From Apium graveolens (taxonomy: Eukaryota; Streptophyta; Magnoliopsida; Apiales; Apiaceae): DNA of 64,000 nt. The notes under the pieces were generated by a model, which was not told the DNA's origin, searched no databases, and saw only the letters and a program-made list of their open reading frames with translations. A program made the position numbers and the translations under genes. The stretch is from the NCBI RefSeq assembly GCF_009905375.1, contig NC_133655.1, positions 36,756,203 to 36,820,202 on the forward strand, given 5' to 3'. Positions 11,510 to 23,503 of this stretch are shown here, one piece after another; positions within the stretch are counted from its first letter, which is position 1; each line of letters begins with the position of its first letter.

Positions 11510-12046
11510 TTAAAATGCCACGTCCAAAAAAACATTATCTCTAAGGATAGAACATTCATTATTCTTAATAATAAATGAAAAACCATCCACATCCAACATA
11601 GGAATAGAAACAATATTCATCACAATAGAGGGAACATAATAATAATTATTCAAAATAATAGTCTTGCCCGTAGGCATATGTAAACTAAATGATCCTACTA
11701 ATATGGCCGCAACCCTTGCTCCATTGCCCATACGTAGAATCACCTCATCTTTTTCAAGAGTCGTACTTCCCTTTAGTCCTTGCAACGAATTGCAAATATG
11801 AGAACCACAGACGGTATCTAATACCCAAGTAGAAATTTGACCTAGTGATATATTAACTTCGATCATGAAGATGCATGAATCAGAAGTGGTAGTCTTACTA
11901 CCCTTCTTCTTCTTCAATTCTGCAAGGTAAACCTTGCAGTTCCTCTTCCAGTGCCCCAACTTGTTACAGTGAAAACAAACAGCTAAATTAGGATCAGTCA
12001 ACTTGTGAGTATCTAGTATGCTCCGGAGTGATAGTGCAGAAAACAT
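11510..12046 (-). pseudogene. Element C nucleocapsid knuckle and protease
   Basis: The frame opens with a CCHC zinc knuckle (CFHCNKLGHWKRNC) and continues into the aspartic protease. The active site reads WVLDTVCGSHIC, where the usual motif is D-T/S-G, so the essential Gly is Val. The protease flap region and the end (SILRDN) follow, then a frameshift at about 11515 breaks the link to integrase. The expected gag capsid upstream is not recognisable; the region upstream holds non-coding sequence with a repeated motif instead. Confidence 0.85.
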
Positions 12047-12248
12047 GACGAATATAGTAAATCTGTAAATGATAAAAAAATAACAACACTTAGCAAATAT
12101 TCAATTTCATTTCAAAACACTATATGAATCGGGTCTTTATTCATAAGTGTCTCCCACTAGTTTATCTAATTTTTTTCAACCCCCTAAGTGAAAATTAAGC
12201 ATTCATAATGCTAGTGGGAATAGGGATCCTACATTCCATCACACAACC

Positions 12249-12545
12249 TTGGCTGTGGCACGAAACGTCATGTGATGTTCAATAGGCAGACAACTCTTAT
12301 CAATTACATCTTATGTTATTCCCTAATATAAGTTTAGCCTCTTGAATAATTGAGTCACGGCTGTGGCACGACAAACTCAATATTCTAAGTCAAGTCTAAC
12401 CCAACATTTCATACAATTGAATCATTCTCCAACGGCCCACGGCTGTAGCACGTACCGACCTTTAGATTTTAATTCAATGTACACATCTCTATGTAATAGA
12501 CAAGTATTTCTTATTTCGAAATCAAAGCCCTCGGCTGTAGCACGA
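12249..12545 (+). repeat. Four dispersed copies of CGGCTGTRGCACG
   Basis: Copies lie at about 12250 (TTGGCTGTGGCACGAAACG), 12358 (ACGGCTGTGGCACGACAA), 12440 (ACGGCTGTAGCACGTACC) and 12532 (TCGGCTGTAGCACGAAACG). Spacing is about 80 to 110 bases, and the flanks between copies are unrelated. All have the same direction. They stand out in otherwise AT-rich sequence. Confidence 0.85.
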
Positions 12546-13369
12546 AACGACAATGATTTAAAAATAAGAACCACTTTCTACCATGTTGGAAGGTTATGAC
12601 CGACACAAGCCCGTTGTGTCATTAGCCAATTACTACTTGATATTATTTAATTTTAGAGGGATTATACTACGTTACAATCATAATCAAATTATAAAGATAT
12701 TCTTCCTTTTAAATTAAATATTTCAAATCAATAATCGATAATCAGATGATTCCCAGATCGGGTGGAGCATTGTCAAGAGGCGTCACTTAATAACCCTTTC
12801 TTACAGATAGAAATCTGTTGTTGACAGAATCATCCTTTCTCTCAATATTGAAAATTCATATTCAATTACGTGTTTCATAAACACAAGAATCTCATGATCG
12901 TATTAATAATATTTATTGTTAAGGCAAGAAACGATTCCTATTCTAGATTTTCTAGAGCACGCCTTATATTGATTTAAGTTCAACTAAATCTATCATCGCA
13001 TGGTAAACATAGGCATATATCTCATATATAAAATTAAATAAGCAAGTAAATGTAAAGTGTAATAAAGTAAATGTGTTTGGTTATGGCCCCATCCTATGTG
13101 ATCTTTATCAAGCTCATGATAAAGATCAAGGTCAATCTAATATGGTGATGGAAATAAATACAACTACTTATTACATAAGTCTTCTTCTTTGTTTAGACTT
13201 CTTGTATGCCTCGTCTTCTTCTTTGTATGACCTTCATTGGATAGCCTTCTTGAGTCTTCAATTACATTACATGATTGAAAGTAAAACTAATCTAATAAAC
13301 TTACAAGAATAACTCGAGTTACATTCGAGATTTATGATTACAAAGATTGACGACATGCAAGTCGTATTT

Positions 13370-13396
13370 AAAACCAAAACCAAAACCAAAACCATT
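13370..13396 (+). repeat. AAAACC microsatellite
   Basis: About four units of aaaacc/accaaa occur in tandem. It is short and superficially telomere-like, but it is not the plant telomere repeat TTTAGGG. Confidence 0.7.
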
Positions 13397-13962
13397 ACAC
13401 TATGGTCGAAAGGCCATAACCATCCACCAAGCTCATACAACACATAAAAGCATGTTAAAACACATAATCTGATCTTAACATATCATATTATCCATGATAT
13501 AATCATAAAAAGAAAATATGACAAAAATCAGAAAAATCAGAATCAAATCAGAAAAAAAGAATCACTGTTTACGGGAAGTAAACGATGTCAAACGCCTTAT
13601 AGACGAGTCGTTGATAGCTTTAACTATCAGTTTTGTTCAGACGCTCGTTTACCTATAGAATAGGGTATTCGTTTGCGTAAATCGGACACCAGACCCAAAT
13701 TTCAGCAAATCTGCAGCAGCCAATTCAGAATCTGTATCTAATATGATTCTCATAATTAGAACAAACATAAATCATGTATATATCAGTATATATACAGATT
13801 ACATAATCATCTTATGATTATACAACTCAAATGAATTTCATATATTCAAAATCATACATATATAAGCATATTATATCAACATCAAATCATGGCGAATCAC
13901 GTACATGCTCATATATCGAAAACAGTTAAACACATACACGAATTAAAAACTTTTCGCAAGTA

Positions 13963-13974
13963 GCTCTAATGCCA
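13963..13974 (-). other. Element C primer binding site
   Basis: On the minus strand TGGCATTAGAGC follows the LTR end. It is a two-mismatch version of the usual TGGTATCAGAGC initiator tRNA-Met site, at the right place for minus-strand priming. Confidence 0.75.
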
Positions 13975-13975
13975 T

Positions 13976-15678
13976 TGAAGGGATTTTAGCACATAAAAGC
14001 AACGAAAACGTAAATTTAAATCTTAAAAAAAACCGAAACCCTCCGCAGGATCCATGCGAAAAATAATATTTAATTCATAGTTCAGTATGTTTACCTTAAG
14101 AAGCTTTACGTTAATGGAAAGATGGAGGTCTTTAATAGCGATCCAAGAACGATGAACGGAGATCCTTAGCAGCTGCTCCTCAAGTGTGAAACACTCCACC
14201 GGTATCCACCAAGAAAATGATGTAATGAAGGAGGAGGAGATAGAGAGAATTATGGTTTTGTAAATCGTTTTGGTTAGGCAAAAATAGGGTTTATAATAGT
14301 ATATTTATAGGCAAAATTTTCAGCTGAAAATTTTCCCATAAAATATTATTATTAACCCTTTATTATGCTCACTAATAATTAAAACACCTTTTAATTATTA
14401 ATCTTTTTTCTAAACTCTTTAGAAATAATTCTCTCACTTGATTTAATTTCCAAAAATTAAATTCTTAATTAATAATATTAAGAACCTTTTCTTAATTAAT
14501 TTATAATCAATTAAATCTCATTTAATCAATTATTAAATTTGCCAATTAATTATTTATTTCATAAATAAATAATTATCGGCCATTATTAATTAATTCCTCC
14601 ACCATTAAATTATTCTCTTTTATGGTGTGACCCTGTAGGTTCAATATTAAGCCGGTAGTAGAAATAAATAATAATCAAACTATTTTATCATTATTTATTT
14701 AAATTCTCTAATTCATTAAATATAATTAATTAATTAATCATATTTATTCTACATCGTGCGGGATACTTCTCAGCATATCACGACTATCCGGATGATACGA
14801 ATTCACTGCTTAGAATACCAAGAACCTATTCAGTGAGTAGTTACCGTATAATTAATTCCTTCTACCCTGCAATGTCATGATTAAATATAAGGCATGGAAC
14901 TTGTGTCAAGCCTATCTTATTTAATCACTTGCTTTCCCATTCACTATGCTTAGTTCTATTTAATGTAAATTAGAAACTCCTTTCTAATTTCATTCACTCT
15001 GGCCAGAGATTCCTGAACTAACATAAGTGGATCAGCATTGAACATTCTCTTCCTACACTGGAAGGGGTAGATCCTTTATTGATCATAAATTATCTTCGTG
15101 TACAAATTCCTATACCCAGTAGAGCCCTTATAATTGTCCCTTGAGACTAAGAATTAAACCAAAGCATAGTTCAGTGTACACAAGATGACTATGATGACCT
15201 CAAGTCTAAGGATACTTGTACAACTATCACTATGTGAACAACTGCTGACACGTGAGTGAACTCCATCAGTTGTTCAGCTATGTGAGTCATGTTTAGTGAA
15301 CTTATTCTATAATAAGCACCTACATACTAGCTATAGTGTCACCACACAAATGTCTATGAGAACAGACATCCTTCATAATGAAGCAAGCATAGTATGTACC
15401 GATCTTTGTGGATTATTAATTACCAGTTAGTAATCCTACGACCAGGAACTATTTAAGTTTAGAGTTATCATCTTTTAGATCTCATTATTATGATCTCATC
15501 ACAATCCATAAAAAGCTTTACTCTAAACTGTGGTATATCTTATTTAAACATTTAAATAGATAGTGCCCGCAATAGAAACAAAACAAGCCTTTTATTAATA
15601 TCAATGAAATCAAAACAGATTACATAAAAGTTATTCCTAAATCCTATACATGATTGGACTTAGGACATATCTCTTTTA
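13976..15678 (-). repeat. Element C 5' LTR
   Basis: This is the second LTR of element C, about 1703 bp, from TGAAGGGATTTTAGC to ...CTCTTTTA, where the final CA has become TA. It is colinear with 7318-9018 and has small differences only. It is followed by the second copy of the target duplication, ccttc. Confidence 0.92.
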
Positions 15679-15683
15679 CCTTC

Positions 15684-15715
15684 TGTAATTCTTGGTGTAT
15701 TGTTAGCGAATAACA
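15684..15715 (+). repeat. Element B 5' LTR, last 32 bases
   Basis: This continues B's LTR after element C: TGTAATTCTTGG...GAATAACA. It is identified by the primer binding site that follows and by the matching TSD of element C. Confidence 0.8.
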
Positions 15716-15717
15716 AT

Positions 15718-15729
15718 TGGTATCAGAGC
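15718..15729 (+). other. Element B primer binding site
   Basis: TGGTATCAGAGC is a perfect initiator tRNA-Met-type site, two bases after the LTR end. Confidence 0.9.
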
Positions 15730-15775
15730 AAGCTCTTGAAGAACAAAGAGTATAAAGATCACAACAAACAACAAG

Positions 15776-18170
15776 ATGAACAAAAAGGATATTGGAGTAA
15801 AGATTCCTTTTCTGGACAAGATAATTATCACCACTGGAAGGTGAAGATGCACCTACATCTTCTTTCTCAAGATGAGGCCTATGTGGACTGCATAGAGAGA
15901 GGTTCTCATGTACCAATGAGAAATGCAACTGACAATGAACCATCTGTTCTAAAACCTAGGCATGAATGGTCAGATCCTGACATTGAACAAGTCAGGAAGG
16001 ACAAGAAGGCCATGAATATATTGTTTAATGGAGTTGATGGTGATATGTTTGATAACATTATTAATTGTAAAACAGCCAAAGATGTTTGGGACACAATCCA
16101 GATTATTTGTGATGGTACTGAGCAAGTAAGGGAGAACAAGATGCATTTACTGATTCAGCAAAATGAGCATTTTCACTGTGAAAAAAGTGAGTCTCTCACT
16201 GATATTTTTAGTAGATTTCAAAAGCTACTAAATGTTCTGAAGTTGCATGGAAGAGTCTATCAAACAAAAGACTCTAACCTCAAGTTCCTTAGATCTCTTC
16301 CAAAGGAGTGGAAGCCAATGACAGTCTCATTGAGAAATTCACAGGATTACAAGGAATTCACCTTGGAGAGGCTGTATGGCATCCAAAAAACCTATGAGCT
16401 TGAAATAGAGCAAGATGAAAGGATGGAGAAAGGAAGGAAGAAAGGAGGGTTCATAGAAATGGTTGATAGTTAGAGAAAGAGAAAGAGATGAAGGTAGAAG
16501 CTGTTGAGTCTACATCAAAGCTCTGTGAAAGCAAGGGTAAAGGGCTGGTTGCTAATAATGAAGATCAATTGAGCCCGGATGACATGGATGATATTGATAT
16601 ACATCTAGCATTCTTATCTAGAAGATTTGCCAAGCTCAAATTCAAGAAGAATTTTGGAGCAGCTAAGCCAAACAGAAACATGGTTGATAAGTCAAAATTC
16701 AAGTGTTTCAAATGTGGCCTGGCGGGTCATTTTGCCAGTGAATACAGAAAGTCTGATTCCAGCAAAAAAAAGTTTGAGCCTGTTGATTATAAACAGAAAT
16801 ACTTTGAGCTGCCCAAACAAAAGGAAAGGGCTTTCATCACACAGGAGAATGACTGGGCTGTAGATGGATTGGATGAAGATGAAGAAACAAGCTATGTTAA
16901 TCTAGCCCTAATGGCCAAATCTGATAAAACAGAAATAAGTTCTTCAAGCAATCAGGTAATCACCACTAACCTAGCACATTTATCTAAAGCTGAGTGTAAT
17001 GATGCAATAAATGACACGTCTACAGAATTATATCACCTGCATGTTACACTTAACTTCCTCACTGAGGAAAATGCTAAAATTAAATAAAATAATCTATTTT
17101 TAAGTGAGAGGAATAATGTGCTGGAGTCTCAGTTTATTGAATTTGAGAAATTGAGAATTGAGTGTGAGATTGCTAAGGATGAATTAACTGAGTCCTTGAA
17201 GAAAGAAGAGATTTTAAAGAAGCAGCTTGAACGAGAACATGAAGTGATTAAAGCATGAAAATCATCCAGAGATGTTCATGCTCAAATCACTAAAGTTCAA
17301 GGTATTGAGTCCTTTTGTGATGCAGCCTGAAAGAAGAGTAAAGAGAAGCTTGAGTCCAATTTGGTTGAGGAATTGTTGACAGATATGGATCGACGGATGA
17401 TGAAAATCATCCGTCGGATAATCAAAAGGATTATTCGTCGAGTGACAAGGAGCCAAATCCGTCGGCTGTAAGTAAACCAGTTAGCAAAGCTAAGCTAGCT
17501 AAATTAAATAAAAAATATGGATCAGTTTCTAAAAACTTTTTTACAGGAGAATCAAGTCAAGTCAAGAAGGAATAGAAAGTTAATGTTGGTCATCTATCTA
17601 TTAAATAATTGAATGACATATTAGAAAAGATTGAGGTTAAGCAGAAGCTAAAAAGAAAAACAATAGAAATGGGAAAGTAGGAATTAACAAACATAACAAC
17701 TACATACCTGATAAATATGCACCAAAAAAATCTGTGTTAAGTGTGGTAGTGTTAATCACTTGTCTGTTAATTGCAAACTTGTAATGCCTACTTCCATGTC
17801 TGTACCCTCTTCTTTTCCCAACATGACTGCCATGCCTACCATGCCTATGAATGCTATGTCTGCTCAGAATATGAATGCACAATTTTCTAATATGCTATTT
17901 GCACCTAATCCATATTATGCTGTATTTAGTATGCCTCAAATGCCATTTAGCATGCCTTACTAGAATAACATGTTTGCAAATAGCATGCCTTTTTCTGTTA
18001 ATTAAAATGTGCATGATAATTCTGTTCTAATGACTGGTTTCAAAGGTCCAACTCAAATGGCTAAGGATGAATCAAAAATTCCCAAGTCAAATGAGATTAA
18101 ACCTAAGAAACCAAAGAAGAAAGCTAACAAGGCAGGACCCAAGGAAACTTGGGTACCAAAATCAACTTGA
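15776..18170 (+). pseudogene. Element B gag (frameshifted)
   Basis: ATG 15776 opens MNKKDIGVKIP, then a frameshift near 15810 leads into the long capsid frame (FSGQDNYHHWKVKM...CKTAKDVWDTI...SNLKFLRSLPKEW...LERLYGIQKTYELE). It is broken at 16473 and resumes at 16488. A zinc knuckle at about 16700-16745 reads CFKCGLAGHFASEY, with the last Cys replaced. Then come a Glu/Lys-rich coiled-coil-like region (about 17080-17260), a second knuckle in another frame near 17735-17775 and a Met/Pro-rich segment (17785-17960). The end at 18168 is the conserved PKETWVPKS before pol. The CGACGGATGAT inverted repeat lies inside the coiled-coil/knuckle interval near 17391. Confidence 0.85.
17391..17416. repeat. 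Perfect inverted repeat of the B motif inside gag
   Basis: CGACGGATGAT, a 4-base GAAA loop, then ATCATCCGTCG form perfect 11-base inverted arms. It is built from two divergent copies of the same motif found in the B LTR. Confidence 0.85.
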
Positions 18171-18175
18171 TTTGA

Positions 18176-18191
18176 TTTTCATGTGTGCAGG
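18176..18191 (+). promoter_or_regulatory. Splice-acceptor-like site at B gag/pol junction
   Basis: GATTTTCATGTGTGCAG|G follows the gag stop (18168) and directly precedes the first protease codons. Pol has no ATG: its frame can only be entered at GTG-CAG. The same layout is seen in D, E2 and F. Splicing is an inference and is not shown. Confidence 0.5.
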
Positions 18192-19004
18192 GAAACATAA
18201 AGAATCTTTGGTATCTGGATAGTGGTTGCTCAAGGCACATGTCTGGAGATTCTACCCTGCTCACTGAGTTCAAGGAAAGAGCTGGCCCAATTATCACTTT
18301 TGGAGATAACAGCAAGGGTTATACTGTGCGATATGGCTTGATTTCAAAAGACAACGTCATCATTGAAGAAGTTGCCATAGTGGATGGTCTCAAGCATAAT
18401 CTGTTGAGTATCATCCAGCTTTGTGATAAGAACAACTCAGTTACTTTCAATTCAAAAGTCTGTGTTGTGACAAACAAAAAGAGCAACAAAGTGTTTCTCA
18501 CTAGAGTGAGAAAAGGAAATGTGTACTTAGCTGATTTCAACTCATCTAATGCAGAATCAGTCACTTGTCTTCTCAGTAAAGCAAGTCAAGATGAAAGTTG
18601 GCTATGGCACAAGAAGCTGTCCCATCTAAAATTCAAGACCATGAATGAGCTTGTCAAGAAAGAGCTGGTTAGAGGTATTTCTCAAGTGGAGTTTACTAAG
18701 GATGGATTGTGTGATGCCTTCTAGAAAGAAAAGCAGATCAAAGCATCATTTAGAAAGAAGCTTGATTCAACAATTGAAGAACCCTTACAATTGCTGCACA
18801 TGGATTTGTTTGGACCAGTCAATGTGTTGTCTATCTCAAGAAAGAGATTTTTCCTAGTAATTATGGATGATTTCTCAAAGTTCTCTTGGACATATTTTCT
18901 AAAGTCTAAAGATGAAGCTAGTGAAATCATCATCAATCACATAAGGCAAGTCAACAATCATCCAGACTTTAAAGTAAGAAGAATCAGGAGTGACAATGGA
19001 ACTA
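18185..19004 (+). pseudogene. Element B pol, part 1: protease and start of integrase
   Basis: It starts [21 protein letters not shown], the copia protease with active-site D-S-G. The GAG-pre-integrase region ([11 protein letters not shown]...GLCDAF) follows; the last Cys-Gln pair of the zinc site has become Phe-stop at 18722 (CAG to TAG by comparison with element F). The integrase core starts with [10 protein letters not shown] (first Asp) and reaches IRSDNGT (second Asp), where element D is inserted at 19005. The gene resumes at 25155. Confidence 0.88.
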
Positions 19005-20752
19005 TGTTGGTGAGACTACGTAGCTGTATGAACAGTTACGTGATAACTCAACACAATAACAACACTAGAATAGGACAGGTTAATAATACTACGTCTACAC
19101 AAGAAATCAGGAAGAATAAAGACAAGGCAAATACAAAGAATCATAAGATTAGAAGAAAGCCTGAAGTCTGTCTACAGGTCACTAAAAGAAGTTCATTAAT
19201 ATGATCATGCCTTAGTGAAGAACAAAGGTTAAAGACTTTCAGGGTTTCAAAAATGTTGAAGACTCAGTATACAAGTGCTACCGGATGATTTCAGTGTATT
19301 GGCATTGATTGAAGATAGACAGTGTTCGAAGCATAGAAATTTGAAGAATTGAGGACATGGTATAGACAGAGGTTAATGAAGACGTTGTCTAAAGTACCAT
19401 AAAGGATTCCAGTAAAAGTACAGTTGTTTATTGATAGTCAGTTTCTGAAGCAATAAAGTTGAGGCAAGCTTAACAATGTAATCAAGGCTATAATACGAAG
19501 ACCTGAATCGGGGTTAGTCGTCTGTGAACCAAACCAGTTGACTAGGCGTCAACAGCTCGTGAAAGGAATCTGGGTATTATGTATAGAAGGATTGTTAAGT
19601 TGAAGAACGTACTTGGATTGAACGTTTATCTGTTAAAGTACGAGAAGAGGTGCGCGGGGTATACAACTAAACAACTCAAGGGATTGGCGAAGCTCAAAGT
19701 TTAATTGTTAAATTAAATAAATTATTTATTGAACTTTAATATAATTTATTTAATAAACTTAAAATGATTTATCTTATAAACTTTAAATAAGTTTATTTTA
19801 TAAATCTAAATTAGTTTATTTATATATGTTATATTTAAGTTTATTTTATAAATTAATTTAATTACAATTTAAACTAAAAGAAAACAAAACAAAAAAAGAA
19901 AAGAAATAGAAAAAGAAAATAGAAAAAGAAAAAAGAAAACAAAAAGAAAAAGAAAGAAAAGAAAAACAAAAGAAAAGAAAAAAAAAGAATAAATAATAAA
20001 CAAAAAAACATGTACATTTTTTTGTTAAGTACATGAACATGTACTTGTTACATGTAGTAAAGAAGCTGTCGCAACAGGATTCTTCCCCCTCCCCTCCTTG
20101 TCGCCATACAAAATAAACAATCAAGTGTACCTCCCTGTCACCACAGAGACTCCTGTCGCCACAGAAGGTTTGGTCGCCACAGAAGGTACTCAACATCAGC
20201 CACACAATTTTGTTGTGTATAAAGACTACACTTTGCAGCAGATCTGAAAGAGTTATGTTTATCTTCTTCTCCAACAAAAAGGAGAGCTGATAAAACAAGA
20301 AGCAGAGATTTATAGAGAAGCTCCGGCACCTTGAATATCCGTTTAACTTCTCACCGCAGTAACGTTATAATACCCGATTTAGCTTTTTATATATTCTTAG
20401 GGGCATTATAATCGTTACTCGGTAATTAAATCCTAGTACAAATAAAATCTAGATTATTGTATAGAATTTGATTTGTAAATCTTTGTAGTAGCTAGGAACT
20501 CTGTTGTTCTTAGATTGTAGCCGGTTAATTTATTTACCAGAGTGTAGCAACACCTTCGAGGATTTATATACGAATATATATTTCCCCGAATATCTTGTGT
20601 TTCTCGTTTTATCGTTCCAAACACTATTCCTCTTAAGAACACATAACCACTAACCGAGCACTAAATATTTTATCCGCTAAAGATTCGAAAGAATTTTTAA
20701 TTTAGTGATTATCATATTCAACCCCCCTTATATGATAATTCGGGACCTAACA
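19005..20752 (+). repeat. Element D 5' LTR
   Basis: It begins TGTTGGTGAGAC and ends TATTCAACCCCCC...GGGACCTAACA; length is about 1748 bp. Internal features are AT-rich blocks (19700-19860), a 130-base A/G-only tract (19870-20000) and GTCGCC/GTCACC motifs at 20064-20185. It is matched by 23504-25154 from its 99th base on. Confidence 0.9.
19870..20008 (+). repeat. Purine-only (A/G-rich) low-complexity tract
   Basis: The tract is composed almost entirely of A with single G's and few C's. A corresponding but different-length tract is in the 3' LTR (24275-24415). It is simple-sequence expansion inside the LTR. Confidence 0.8.
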
Positions 20753-20754
20753 AT

Positions 20755-20766
20755 TGGTATCAGAGC
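20755..20766 (+). other. Element D primer binding site
   Basis: TGGTATCAGAGC is the perfect initiator tRNA-Met-type site, two bases after the LTR end. Confidence 0.9.
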
Positions 20767-23503
20767 GGACTGATTGATACACAAATCAGGATCCTTAAAT
20801 AAATTTATTTTATTAATTTTTTATTTACATAAATTTATTTAGTAAATTTGATTTAGAAAATTTATTTTATAAATGTAATTCAAATAAGTTTATTTATGAA
20901 CTTAATTTAAATAAATTTATTTTATAAATTTAACTAAATTAATTTACTATTTCAATTTTAGTAAATTAAAGTTTTTAATTTAAATTTATTTTAGATTTAT
21001 TGAGCTGCCATTTTCAGAACACAGGACAATTGAGTTTAGGTGACGATATTTGTTTATATACACAAAACAATGCAGCCTCTATTTGTTTTTGTATTCGTGG
21101 CTTCCAAATCAACAGAAGAAAAATGCAATTACAAGTTGGCAGCTTAGTTTTGCACGGGAAATAGAGGAGCTGAAGTCACGCGTGACTCGCGATCTATATC
21201 ACGCATGAGAGAAACAAAACAAACAGCTGCACCGCATGCGCAGAAATTGTGATGGCTGGTCACATGCCTGGAATAACACACGGGTGCAGCAGTTCACGCG
21301 CGGACAGCCACAGCGTAGCTCGTGTTGATATGGAGTCACGCGCCTGGCAGGAGTTGACTTGCATGCCGTGCGCGAATTAGTAAATAGACAGGCAGTTTGT
21401 TGTTGTACAGGTCGCCACAGCCATCCACGTCGGCATAGAGTTCAGCACTTGGTTTCTGCTGGTGCATGCGTAGGATAACAAATACTTGTCGCCATATAGA
21501 CTCCTATGCACGCACAAGAGCACCCTGTACATCAGAGATGTTAAGTCGCCGTACAGTTACTTGTCGCCATAGAAGGGTTCGCCACGGAAGAATATAAAAG
21601 GAAATTAAAACTCTGTTACGAACTGTTGTATTATTTGATCGCCACACAAAGTTATACAGGAATGTCTAATCGCCAGAGAAATTTCACTTTAATTTTTTTT
21701 GTAACCCGTATTTAATTATTTTTGATTTATTTATTTTCCCATAAAATTTAAATTTCTTAAATTTAAATTTTTCTTAGATAATAATTTACGTTTTATTTAA
21801 TTTTTAAGAAAATTTAAAATTCTTGAAAATTAGATTTTACGTAAATATTTATTTTTGATTAATTTATTTTCTAAGAAAATTAAAAATACTGGAAATTTAA
21901 TTTTTCTTAAATATTCAATTAAGGGTACTCAAGGATTGGTAGACTCATGATTTCTCCGTGCTGTTAAATCATACAGGCAGGAATTGTGGAGGTCAAAGAG
22001 AATAGTGGGGACATACAGATATCTCAGTTACATGCATTAAGGTTGGAGCCTCGGGACAGAATGTAAGAGTTACTGATAGCTGAATCAGAAGAAGCTCAGG
22101 TAACAGTACTTGAGGGACTGGAGGTCAGGGCAGTGTTTCACTTGTCATGGAAGTTTAGTCGCATCAGATTCACAAGGAGTACATAAGCTATATCCAAGGA
22201 TCAAGCCTATCTATTCTGAAGCAGAGATTCTTACAGATTCAGTTCAAGAGGTGGTTACAGACCGAGATTGGGACATAAACAAGATTTGATAGCTACAGGT
22301 TTGACAAGACATATGTGTCAAGTAACTATCAGGGGTTTTGCTACAACTGAACAAGAAGCTTGACAAACAAGGATGAGTAGGGATTCAGTTGAAGAGTTGA
22401 GACAAAGGTGGAATGTTTTCTTAGGGAAGCAACCAGTCAAAACTTATAGTGCACGGGAAAGAGTTGGGATGGATTAGATGACGAGAATCATGAATATCTT
22501 GCTCTCATATTAATCTCTGAAGATGATCCAACTCACATATCTCAGGTTTCAATTTCTTGAACCACTGCAATATTTTGTTCTCAATATTCAATGCATGATA
22601 AGATCTTAGTGTTTAAATGTTTAATACTCGTACAAGCATGAGAACAACACACATAGATAATACTGAACTAGTTCACTAGATTATTTTTCTGGTAACTAGG
22701 ATTGATGTTTAACTTGTGCATGTTACCTTAGATGATCTTAAATATGTGTTTGAATATTTGTTGAACATGATTAATTGCTTTATTGAGGTATATGTTTTTC
22801 CAGTATATAAGACCTTTGTTTATGCTTACTCTATGTATCCTATTACAATAAGATTTATTCATTTGATCTGAATTGTTTATTAAGATGTATTAGTTTATAT
22901 TTGGATTGAGATAGCTAGATGAGATACATCAACAAGATTGGACTAGATAGAATTAGTGATTTACTTGTTAATTCTGTTTGTTCCATATCATGCCTATCTT
23001 GCTTAATTCTTATGTGTAATGTTTCTGAATGAATGCCATGTATTCTTAATACAATGTTTGCTTATATTTATGCCATGAATGCATCTCTTAGTACTTGCAT
23101 TAATTGTAGAAAACGCATGATTAGGATTTCAATAGGGCAAAGACTGTTAGTCCTCCTTATGTAAGGTTGGAACCATTTTCCCCTAGCCTAGAGACAAATC
23201 TGTCAAGGGTATTAAAATGGAGAAAATGGTCAGTCGAAGATAAAAATTAGCATGATAAGGTTGCAACCATTGGTATCTCTGTTTATAATAAAATCTCTAA
23301 TCCATCTGGGCCCAAACTGATAAGTTGGGTACCAAGAACTGTTAATCCATTTGTGAGTGCAGGACATAACAGGTTAATTGATTCATATGTATTCTTGGTA
23401 ATTCATACTCAAGGCATATGATCAAAGAAAGAGCATCACAATCAAATGTGATTGACAAAAGCTATTCCGTCAATAATCTTTGGAGATGACAGCAAAGGTC
23501 ACT
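20767..23503 (+). other. Element D internal region, mostly non-coding
   Basis: The first kilobase is AT-rich with tttattt repeats. A patch of higher GC (21160-21500) has several cacgcgtga-like words. Seven GTCGCC-type motifs lie at 21409-21680. From about 21940 there are short fragments only. Near 23310-23505 the end of a gag (KLSWVPRT-like, as SWVPRTVNP) is followed by GTGAGTGCAG|G. A decayed protease follows, in which SRHMIKE-like and GDDSKGH motifs can be read with frame changes. No complete gag or pol exists. Confidence 0.7.
21409..21680 (+). repeat. GTCGCC motif cluster in element D internal region
   Basis: About seven copies (GGTCGCCACAG, TTGTCGCCATATAGA, GTCGCCGTACAG, TTGTCGCCATAGAAGG, GTTCGCCACGGAAG, GATCGCCACACAAAG, AATCGCCAGAGAA) occur outside the LTR, in non-coding internal sequence. 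Confidence 0.75.

Larger units (their letters stand above)
12047..13962 (-). other. Element C 5' internal region without recognisable gag
   Basis: Nearly 1.9 kb between the PBS and the zinc knuckle should encode gag, but I find no frame with gag motifs on the minus strand. It is AT-rich, with many short A/T runs. It contains four copies of CGGCTGTRGCACG (listed separately) and a short aaaacc microsatellite near 13370. Either gag has been replaced by foreign sequence or it has decayed beyond recognition. Confidence 0.6.
7318..15678 (-). mobile_element. Element C, complete but defective Ty1-copia
   Basis: Two LTRs in the same orientation (7318-9018 and 13976-15678) flank copia pol on the minus strand. 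The 5-bp target duplication ccttc is present at 7313-7317 and 15679-15683, so both ends are certain. Ends are TG...CA, with one CA mutated to TA at 15678. Pol type (DTGCGSHIC-like protease, SERRNRTLLD integrase, NVADPLTKPL tail) differs from the SIRE-like elements and is like the Tork/Angela side of Ty1-copia; this clade call is from memory. It has a recognisable pol with frameshifts, lacks most of RNase H and lacks a recognisable gag N-terminus, so it is non-autonomous. Confidence 0.9.

Noticed and set aside
13370..13396. Interstitial telomere repeat
   Set aside because: The unit is aaaacc-like, not TTTAGGG/CCCTAAA, and only about four copies exist.
23340..23380. Intact protease in element D
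   Set aside because: Only fragments (SRHMIKE-like, GDDSKGH) can be read with frame changes; the active-site D-S-G is not found.
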